A stretch of 59,103 nt of DNA from Basidiobolus meristosporus CBS 931.73 (taxonomy: Eukaryota; Basidiobolomycota; Basidiobolomycetes; Basidiobolales; Basidiobolaceae). Every line of letters starts with the position of its first letter. Position 1 is the first letter of the stretch. Where the stretch lies: NCBI GenBank assembly GCA_002104905.1, contig MCFE01000553.1:1-59103 (forward strand), in the 5' to 3' direction. Both the position numbers and the translations under genes were made by a program. This document shows positions 50,913 through 59,103 of this stretch, piece after piece. Below the pieces are notes generated by a model that searched no databases, was not told where the DNA came from, and worked only from the letters and a program-made list of their open reading frames with translations.

Positions 50913-52290
50913 ATGAGTGCCGGTGAACCTGTCAACATTTGTTATTACGTTTCTTGTCACGGTAATGGCACTGATACCTATTGTCACTCTGTGAAACATA
51001 CTTCTGACTTGGTTTCTACCATCACCATGTGCTACGCCGTTCTATAGGTTTTGGCCATTCTACTCGCTCTGCCCAAGTTATTACCAAATTGATCGAACTA
51101 AGCAAGGGAGATGTTTTTGTTACCGTTGTTGCGCACGGAAAAGAATTCTTATTTGAAGAAATGTTGTCGGTATATCCAAGCGCCACCTGGGCGTACCGTC
51201 ATTCGGTGATTGATCCGGTAGTAGAGCAACCACTGCCTTACGACGTCGATCGAATCACCAGTTTAACCAACCTCGAATGTTTCATGGAGCGTTACGAGGA
51301 GAAGGTGGAAGAGGAAGTCGCATGGCTTACCTCCATCAAGGCTAATCTAGTCGTCTCTGATGCACCGTTCTTACCTTGGTTAGTGGCTTTCGCTATTGAA
51401 ACTCTCCGTCGATCTATACAAACTAACCTGTCCTACACAGTGCCGCTGCGCGGCGGTGTAATGTCCCCTGTGTCATAGCAAGCAATTTCACTTTTGATAA
51501 AGTCTACGAAGGACTACTAGCTGGGGACGCATACGACAAAATCCTCCACAAATGGCTCCCAATCATCACAAACGCCTACAAGCAAGCCGACACTCTACTT
51601 CGGATGCCAGGGTTTATTGAGATTCCTGCCTTTCCAAGCAGCAACGATGCCGCGGTCATAGATACGCCGCTCTTTGGTAGAAGGTCCCGCCTTTCCAAGA
51701 TGGAAGTTCTGAAAAGTTTCGGCCTCGCTCGGGAGGATGCCGAGGCCATCCCCAAAGTACTGCTCATCGCCTTTGGTGGTCACAGCATGAAAGAGGAAAA
51801 ATGGAGCCGTGCGTTGCCAGATGGTTGGGTCGGAATTGTTTGTGGTATCAACCCAGCGGAATACAAGCTTCCAGCAAACTTCGTTTGCGCAGACCGTAGC
51901 ACCTATGTCCCGGATTTGGTGAATTGCTCCGACGTTGTCCTTGGTAAACTGGTAAGCAATCAGAGCAACTCCTTGTCCCCCTCCTTTCAATTCCCCACAC
52001 AGTCACTGATTCACCTGTAGGGATTTGGTACATGCACTGAATGTATCCTACACAGGAAGCCTATGCTGTTTGTCAGTCGACCGGCCTTTATCGAAGAGCC
52101 CGGACTACTGTCCATGATGCAGCAGTACGGCGTTGGAATTGAAATACCTCGTGACAACTTTGAGCGTGGGGATTGGCAGGAATTCGTTTTGAATGCGAGT
52201 GAAGCCACCTACGCCGAATCCGATGTGACCGCATTAAGTGGTGATGAGTTCATCGCTAAAAAGCTGTTGGCATTGGGATCAAGTGATTAG
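50913..52290 (+). CDS. Stand-alone GT-B glycosyltransferase resembling the N-terminal half of plant L-arabinokinase
   Basis: Predicted nucleotide-sugar-binding GT-B fold enzyme; substrate unknown. Exons 50913-50961, 51048-51378, 51441-51951 and 52021-52290 give 386 aa. It starts NICYYVSCHGFGHSTRSAQ (GFGH donor loop split by intron 1), then WLTSIKANLVVSDAPFLP, CVIASNFTFDKVYEG, LLRMPGFIEIPAF, KVLLIAFGG, PDGWVGIVCG, YVPDLVNCSDVVLGKLGFGT (phosphate-binding turn), and MLFVSRPAFIEEPGLL. The same order of blocks makes up the first about 380 residues of plant ARA1, where they precede a GHMP sugar kinase. Here the frame stops at the end of that block and no kinase follows. The introns have good GT/AG ends. 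The assignment rests on recalled family patterns, so a search is needed for the closest relatives. Confidence 0.85.
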
Positions 52291-52889
52291 AGGTCTTACC
52301 TATGCTTCTGAGCGTGATGTCTTGGGCGAAAACCATTGCGTTCATAGAATCGCCATACTTCTGATAGCCTACACTGCATATCTCCGGTATCCTCACCAGG
52401 CCGATGAAGAGGCAAGACTATTTCATGAAGAACATTTCCGGATCAAAATCGATTCCCATCCAATCACTAAATAAAGCCCTATCCATAGATGGCTAACCAC
52501 ATACAGTCCCTTATTTCCCGCACTTCCCTAGCGTGTTCTTGATTAGTCCCCTTCCCTCTTCTCACCAATGGTCGTACTTCAGTACCCTTTGGGCTTTTCT
52601 GGTGATGTACACTCACGGATTGGCTATTTAACACTTGAATGCAGTTTCACGCTTTTCCTACTACACAGGAAACAGAGCTTGAAGCCATGAGGATGAGAAT
52701 CGATGGTGAAGTGATCATCTATCCCTACGAAAAATATCAAACCTGGATTTCAAATGGCATTCTGCTGGTCTTTTTCATTCAAGTTTTCAAGAGTAAATAT
52801 CCCAGGAGTCGATGAGCTGACCAAAACCCCCTAGGACATACGTTCACTTGTCCCTAAGAAGGCTAGAACTTCAAATACTACAAAGTTAT
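52291..52889. other. 3' spacer before the second copia block
   Basis: 600 bp without a gene. CpG is still present up to about 52900, then falls sharply at the LTR. Confidence 0.4.
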
Positions 52890-53148
52890 TGTTGTAAATT
52901 TCGTAATTACACCTAAATATTCGCTTAAATTTGTCACTTGGATTGCAGTCTACAAATCTAGGATAATTCAGCCCAAATTCCTTGTTGGGATTAACTTTGA
53001 AATCCTTCATGTCCAGGGTACCTGATATTTTGGTGAGAATCTTCAAAGTTGTAAAGACCACAGTTACATTTAATATATCCTCAAGTGCGATCCACCTAAT
53101 CTACTTGTTCTCCCAATCACTTCCAATATCTCCAAAACTCTTACAACT
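52890..53148 (+). repeat. Copia LTR, short form with inverted core segment
   Basis: 259 bp, TGTTGTAAATTTCG ... CTCTTACAACT. About 90 bp between the core and the poly(A) region are missing. The core at 52995-53046 is the reverse complement of the standard core (compare 58340-58393). It is followed by the primer-binding site GGTTATGAGCCC (53149-53160). Confidence 0.88.
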
Positions 53149-53480
53149 GGTTATGAGCCCAAGCAATCACTCTCCAGAATCTCTACTACTTTTACTGGAA
53201 TCTTTCCCCTCTGCTGAGAAATTGGATGGATCTAACTACTAAGTCTAGTAGATGATGATGATGATGCTTCAGGAAAGAGGCCTTTGGGATATTGTCATGG
53301 GAGAAGAATGCCATCCTAAAGGTGTGGAAGAAGCCTTCTAGTGCCAGAGAAATGAACAAAGTCCCTTTGACTGCATGTCTTAATGTTAACCCTATGAAGA
53401 ATAATTGTGATGATCCTGTCAAAGGGCTGTCCCAAAATTTTAATCCTGCAACCAAGAGGTATTGATGCAATGAGGGCACT
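53149..53480 (+). pseudogene. Copia gag remnant
   Basis: It starts in the primer-binding site with ATG AGC CCA AGC, then FPSAEKLDGSNY and an in-frame TAA. The next part contains an expanded ATG/GAT microsatellite (53250-53268) where intact copies read KVKMKM, then LQERGLWDIVMGEE. It decays by about 53480. The following 350 bp (to 53833) are AT-rich and unrecognised. Confidence 0.8.
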
Positions 53481-53833
53481 GTGCAAAGACCATCAAAAAT
53501 TCATACCCCAGATTTCACAAAAAACTTGATCAAAATTTCTCATCACAAGAATACTTATGTGACTTTTGATTGGTTCTCTGCCAATTCTGTCACATTCTGA
53601 TCCTATACACTCAATTACCTCCTATGTTAGTGATTATTGATTGGTTATTGCCTCTTTTTAACACTCCTTACTTTGTTACTCAAACAGTGCTTTTACTTTT
53701 CATGCATACAAATTGGTTTATTTCTGTTCAATCTTCAGTTGTAACTCAATTTCCAATTGTACTGTATTGTACTAACCTATACAAGTCCCTGTACCCAGCA
53801 CCAATATTAAAACCAACCTCACACTCAACATAT

Positions 53834-54182
53834 TGTTATAAAAATCTGTAATAATACCTAAATATTCACCTAACTTAGTCACTTAGATCATTACCTTCAA
53901 GTCCTAAAGAATACTGACCAAAATCTTTGTTGGGATTTACTTAGACTATTTTCACCAAAATATCAGGTACCCAGAACATGAAAATTCTCAAGGTTGTCCA
54001 AACATCCCCAAACTTTGCACATATACTCTTGGAACCTTCCTAAGCCTATTCTGTGTGTTTGTTATGCCAATATCATGTAAAAGTATATATACTACCTTTA
54101 CATTCAATAAATCATTAAGTGAAAACCGCATAATCTACTTTTCCCCCCAATCACTTCCAATAACTCCAAGACTCTTAAGATA
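53834..54182 (+). repeat. Copia LTR, full length, plus orientation
   Basis: 349 bp, TGTTATAAAAATC ... CTCTTAAGATA, with TATA-like GTATATATACTACC and CAATAAATCATT. The core at about 53940-53992 is in standard orientation. It is followed by the variant primer-binding site GGTTATGAGACCC (54183-54195). Confidence 0.9.
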
Positions 54183-54186
54183 GGTT

Positions 54187-57100
54187 ATGAGACCCAAGCT
54201 GTCATTCTCTGCAATGTCTACTACTGCTCTCACTGTAATATTTCCCTCTGTAAAAAGCTGGAAGGATCTAACTACCAAGTGTGGAAGGTGAAGATGAAGA
54301 TGGTGCTAGAAGAAAGAGGCCTTTGGGAAATTGTCATGGGAGAAGTATGCCCTATTAAAAGTGTAGGAGAGGCAGCCTTAAAGTACCAGAAGAAAGAACA
54401 AAGTGTCTTTAAGTGCATGCCTCAGTGTCAAAGACAAATTGCTAATTTAATGCTCAAGAGCAAAAACCACAAAGAATGCCTGGAAGGGATTAGAAGACAC
54501 ATACCAGTCATATTCAGCAGCTCAATATTGAGTGAAAATGGACAGAATTAGCATTGTGAATCAGCAATCACAATATATACAAGTTACAATGCAAGATCAA
54601 TATAGCTGAGTATGTCAACATTGATGAAACTGATGAAACAAGCTGGGAGATGTGGCATAGGAGGCTAGGACACATTGGGCAATAGAAAATGAGCCAATTG
54701 GAGAAAAATCAGCTTGTTTTGGGCCTAAATTACCCAATTTCAGTCAAATTAAGTGTCTGTCAGGGATGTTCATATGGTAAACAAGCTAGGCAACATTTCA
54801 GGAGCTCAGGAGGCATTAACACCACCAATGTATTGGCTATTGTGCACTCAGATATATGCAGGCCCATGAGAACACTGCTGTTTGGAGCCAAGAGATACTT
54901 TATGATATATATTGATGACAAGACAAGATGTACATGAGTGTACTTTCTCAACACAAAGAACAAGGCTTTAGAGATGTTTTGGCACTTCAAGAACATGGCA
55001 GAAACACAAGCTGGGTGTAAATTGAAGGTTATTTGAAGTGACAATGGAGGGGAATACTGCTCAAGGGAGTTTGCAAAATACTGCTCATCTACTGGCAAAC
55101 TATGGCAGAACACTATTCCACAAACCCCACAGCAAAATAGCGTAGCAGAATGTGCAAATAGAGATGGTAAGATCTATGGTACATGAAAAGGGAATGGACT
55201 ACAAGATCTGGGCTGAATCTGTTGCTACTACAGTATACATCAAAAATAGATGCCCTACAATGGGACTGCTTGTTTCATCACCCTTTGAAGCAAGAACCAG
55301 ACCTCCAGAACCTCAGGATCTGTGGCAGAGATGTTTTCTATCACATCCCTGACAAAAAATGCTATAAGCTGGAACCAAAGAGTAGAAAAGGGATCTTTCT
55401 TGGGTATTGTGAGGACACTAAAGGGTATAGGGTGTATGATGGCAAAACTCAGAAGCTGATCAAGAGCAGGGATGTTGTAGTTGAAGAGAATTCAGATCAG
55501 AAAGCCACTTAACTCATTGGCCAGCTGACTGATAATGCAATCAATGCTAATGAAGAAAATACATACCTAATTCAGCCAGATATGGAAGATAATTCTATCA
55601 GTTCCAGAGCAGAGCAGATTACTCCAGTTAGGAGATCTACCAGAATAAGAAATGCCCTTGGATCTTGGTGGCAGACATCCAATAATCATCAAGAGGCTTA
55701 TCTTGCCTTATGTGCTAAACATCAAAATCTGGAACAGGCAGTGCAAGGTCCAGATGCTACTATGTGGCAACAAGCCAAGCAGGAGGAGTACCAATCACTG
55801 ATAAGGGCAAAAATATGGGAGCTGGTAGATTTACCAAATGGGAGAAAGTCAATAGGATATAGATGGAGCTACAAGATCAAGATAACCTCAAATGTTACCG
55901 TTGATAAATACAAAGCTAGATTGGTGGCTTAAGGCTATGCCCAGATCCAGGGACTAGACTTTAAGTAAACATTTGCTCTGGTAGCCAAATTTAACTCCAT
56001 TAGGGCAATTCTAACCCTGGCAGCTGTACAGAGTCTAGATCTACACCAAATGGACATCAAAACAGCTTTTCTAAATGGGGATCTGCAAGAAACTATATAT
56101 ATGGAGTAGCCTGAAGGCTTTACCAATCTAAAAGACCCCCATAAGGTGTGCAGACTTGAAAAATTACTATATGGGCTTAAACAGGCATCCAGAGCATGGT
56201 ATAGCAAGATTGACCCATATCTTGAGGAGATTGGGTTCATTTGTAGCACTGCAGGACACAGTATATATGTGAAGCAGCTTAAAAAGGCAATGATTACCCT
56301 GGTACATTGTGCAGAGAGCCTAATAATAGCTACAAGTGACCAGCAGGCACTTGAACAGAAAAAATCAGATCTCTTCAGCAAGTTTGAGATGAAAGATCTT
56401 GGAAAACTGCGCTATTTCTTGAAATTGAAGTCACATTTGACATAGCTATGCAGCAAATTGTGTTGAATCAGTCTGGGTACATTAGAGACATTTTCAGATG
56501 CTTCAAAATGAAAAATTGCAAGCCTGCAGCTACACCTAGGGACAATAATCTAAATTTGAGCAAATCTCAGCTAGTTTTAGGTGAAAACAGCTCAAATATG
56601 GACCAAACCTTTCCCTATCAGTTGATGGCTGGTAGTTTGATGTACTTGATGGTGTCTACACATCCAGATATAGCAGTGGCAGTTGAAATGGCTGGTTAGT
56701 TGATACAGAATTATGGATCTGCTCAAATTACAGCAGTTAAGCAATTCTTCAAATATCTGCAAGGTATCATTGATATGGTTCTGGAATACTCTGGAACAAC
56801 CAATAGGCATAGCTTTAATGACTATAGTGATTTAGATTGGGGTAGGATCTAATTGGCAGATGCTCTATCACTGGGCATGAAATTTTATATGCTGGTGTTG
56901 CTATTACTGGGAATTGCAAGAAACAACCAACTGTGGACCTATCTACCATGAAAGCTGAGCATATTGATGCTTGTGAAGCAACTAAGGAGGCTATATGGCT
57001 ACAAATATTATTCAAAGGCCTAGGTCTTATCTCAGATGAACTGAGATGTATTTACAAAGATAAACAAAGTTGTGTTACATTAACTGGGAATCCTACTAAT

Positions 57101-57295
57101 CATGCCAGAACTAAGCATATAGATATAAAACATCACTTTGTGAGGGAAGCTGTAGAAAGTATCTTAGTAGAGCTAGTTTACTGCCCAACTGACAAAATGG
57201 TAGCAGATATATTGACAAAACCACTAGCTAGACCACAATTTGAGAATCTCAGAGAGGAATTAGAACAAAGTTATTTACTTGAGGGGGAGTACTGA
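54187..57295 (+). pseudogene. Degraded copia gag-pol (gag, integrase, RT, RNase H)
   Basis: Plus strand, after the LTR at 53834. Gag: KVKMKMVLEERGLWEIV. A deletion follows, then the integrase zinc region (WHRRLGHIGQ, CQGCSYGKQARQHF) and catalytic core (VHSDICRP, IYIDDKTR, SDNGGEYC, PQQNSVAECANR) crossed by several stops. RT: GYRWSYKIKI, DIKTAFLNGDLQE, KLLYGLKQASRAWYSKI, but the catalytic YVDD box is replaced by HCAE, so RT cannot work. RNase H: ACEATKEAIWLQ, NHARTKHIDIKHHFVREA, CPTDKMVADILTKPLARPQ. It ends in GAGGGGGAGT (polypurine tract) but the LTR does not follow. The RNase H differs clearly from the copy at 58512. Confidence 0.9.
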
Positions 57296-58150
57296 AATAT
57301 TGGACTACTTGGTATCATTCAGCAGCTAAAAATTTAACAACTCTAGACTAGTCTTGGTCACTGTAGGACTAATTTAGAGCCCTAACCTTGCCACTTTCTT
57401 CAGATCTATGATCCTATGCTTATTTCCCTATAGACAAGATCAAATTAGCACTTTTACCTAACATTTGACTTGTTCCATTTCACCATGCCAGGGAGCACAG
57501 CACAATCTGTGGTTTCTAAGAACAATTGGGTGCAATATTGAAGCTACCAATAGGTTGGATTGCTCTTGGACAATCTTGAACACTATGGCACAATCTGACA
57601 TGATAAGGTTGACATGGATGATTGTGCCAACTTGTAATGTTTACACCACATGTGCAATTAGATACCATTATTATGGTAGGTAAAGTCCAGTATTTGGATA
57701 TGTTTGTTTAATGTAAATGGAAATAAATGCATATCACACAATGAGCTACGCTGATACTTACTAATTTGGTTACCATCACTCCAATTGGATGGTATCTCAG
57801 TGGTTAATTGATCCAAAAGTCTCCTGAAGCTGTCAGCCCCCAATTGGCTCTTTGACCAATATACAAGCTACCTGATTCATCATAAATATCCCATTTTGCC
57901 CATTGAGCAACGGAATCCCTGACCCTAGTGATTGGACAAGCTGGCATAGCTAGCACACAACCAACTGGACATGTGCGCAATAGATCAAATGACTGCACTG
58001 GTGTTACAGATGATGTATATATATACAGGGTGTTTATTTATAGTGGCTCTGTCTCAAATGTGAGACAACCTTGATATTACTTGTATCAGAAGTTTAGTGA
58101 TCACTGATTTGCAATGGCTTAGTTTGGATTGCAAAAAAATGTGTTGTTTG
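57296..58150. other. Sequence between copia fragments
   Basis: No gene. The sequence right after the polypurine tract (ACTGAAATATTGG) does not match the LTR family here. It could be a different LTR or flanking DNA. A TATATATATACAGG run lies near 58016. Confidence 0.4.
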
Positions 58151-58500
58151 TGTTGTAAGAGTCTTGGAGATATTGGAAGTGATTTGGAGAACAAGTAGAT
58201 TATGTGGTTTTCACTTAATGATTTATTGAATGTAAAAGTAGTATTTATACTTTTACATGGTCTTGGCATTGCAAACACGTAGAATAGGTTAAGGAAGGTC
58301 CCAAGAACATGTGTGCAAAGTTTGGGGCTGTTTGGACAACTTTGAGAATTTTCATGTTCTGGGTACCTGGTATTTTGGTGAAAATATTCTAAGTAAATCC
58401 CAACAAGGAATTTGGTCAGTATTCTCTAGGATTTGAAGGTGATGATCTGAGTGACTAAGTTAGGTGAATATTTAGGTGGAAAATACGAATTTTTACAACA
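58151..58500 (-). repeat. Copia LTR, full length, minus orientation (3' LTR)
   Basis: 350 bp with perfect 8-bp inverted ends (TGTTGTAA ... TTACAACA). It is flanked by CTCCCACTCAG, the complement of the polypurine tract, so it is the 3' LTR of the minus-strand element running off the right edge. The core at 58340-58393 is in standard orientation. This is the best-preserved copy. Confidence 0.93.
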
Positions 58501-58511
58501 CTCCCACTCAG

Positions 58512-59103
58512 CTAAATGTTCATACTGACTAGTCCTAATTTTGACCTAAGATATTCAAACTTGTCTCTAGCTAATGGTTTGGTAAATATGTCTGCAATCA
58601 TTTCATCTGTAGGACAGTAAACTAAGCTAACTAAGTTATTCTCTATAGCTTCACGTATGAAATGATGTCTAATATCTATGTGCTTGGTTCTAGCATGAAA
58701 AGTTGGATTTCTACCTAATTGTATACATCCTTGATTATCTTGAAATAAAGTAATAGGCGTTTTTTGACATAGGCCTAAATCTGTAAAGAGCTTTCTTAAC
58801 CACATTGCTTCTTTTGTAGCTTCACAGGCTGCCATATACTCTGCCTCTGTAGTAGAAAGTGCTACGGTTGGTTGCTTTCTTGAATTCCATGAAATGGCTC
58901 CTTTACAGTAGAGAAAGGTGTATCCTGTGGTGGATCTTCTGTCTTCTAAATTTCGTCCCCAATCAGCATCAGAGTATCCCACAAGATCCTGTTCTGAATC
59001 CTTATAAGTGTATCTTAAGCAGATATCAGCAGTTCCTTTTAGGTATCTAAAAATCCGCTTAACTGCTGCAATATGATCAGATCCATAATTCTGATTATGT
59101 TGG
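58512..59103 (-). mobile_element. 3' end of a minus-strand copia element: RNase H, runs off the window
   Basis: The minus strand reads GYSDADWGRNLEDRRSTTGY, LSTTEAEYMAACEATKEAMW, LFQDNQGCIQLGRNPTFHA, RTKHIDIRHHFIREAIE and CPTDEMIADIFTKPLARDK, with a stop at 58512 just before the polypurine tract. This part is open and has the usual copia RNase H residues, so the element may be younger than the other copies, although a stop or frame change follows near 58983-59050. Confidence 0.9.

Noticed and set aside
51595-51990. 131-codon minus-strand frame inside the ARA1-like gene
   Set aside because: Shadow of the conserved glycosyltransferase exon.

Overview
This window is fungal nuclear DNA. The evidence is the set of spliced genes with short introns (mostly 45-90 nt, GT...AG, many ending CAG or TAG) and fungal-type proteins: a combined Skn7 (HSF DNA-binding plus receiver domain), an Mcm1-type MADS factor, a LYC1-type acetyltransferase and an allantoate-type (ACS) MFS permease. 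I cannot name the species. The intron density, kanadaptin and a CDC42SE-like CRIB protein argue against a budding yeast and suit a basidiomycete or an early-diverging fungus.

Layout. Positions 1-2014 hold no gene I recognise. Then come MCM1 (2015-3139, +), a 3.7 kb spacer with a possible decayed Q-rich relic, SKN7 (6798-8960, +), PRP28 (9678-12015, +), a small secreted Ser/Thr-rich protein (12687-13205, +), LSM6 (13326-13680, -), NAA25/MDM20 of NatB (14038-18130, +), a small CRIB protein (18926-19497, -) divergent from a GCK-III/Ste20-type kinase (20976-23197, +). A Ty1/copia graveyard (24365-29268) follows, then a 4.8 kb gene desert, a bHLH factor (34087-35155, -), another 4.1 kb spacer, kanadaptin (39269-41896, +), an ACS-family MFS permease (42100-43865, -), a LYC1-like GNAT (45041-46105, +), PEX11 (47609-48496, -) and a stand-alone glycosyltransferase resembling the N-terminal half of plant L-arabinokinase (50913-52290, +). 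The right end is a second copia block (52890-59103).

The genes are mostly conserved housekeeping and regulatory functions: splicing (PRP28, LSM6, kanadaptin), N-terminal acetylation, transcription, cell polarity and peroxisome division. The CRIB protein and the GCK-III kinase share one 1.5 kb intergenic region and both belong to Cdc42/polarity biology, so they may be co-regulated. Exon chains for all spliced genes except parts of NAA25 were worked out by hand and sum to whole codons. Several contain microexons (3, 9, 16 and 19 nt).

The most unusual signals are in the retroelements. A segment of about 50 bp inside the 350 bp LTR lies in opposite orientation in two of the seven LTR copies in which it could be read, and it is bounded by inverted repeats. 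The primer-binding site matches the anticodon arm of initiator tRNA-Met (half-tRNA priming) and contains the gag start codon. The retroelement blocks are almost free of CpG. Two same-orientation LTRs bracket 1.5 kb of sequence that is not recognisable gag-pol, inside an oppositely oriented broken element.
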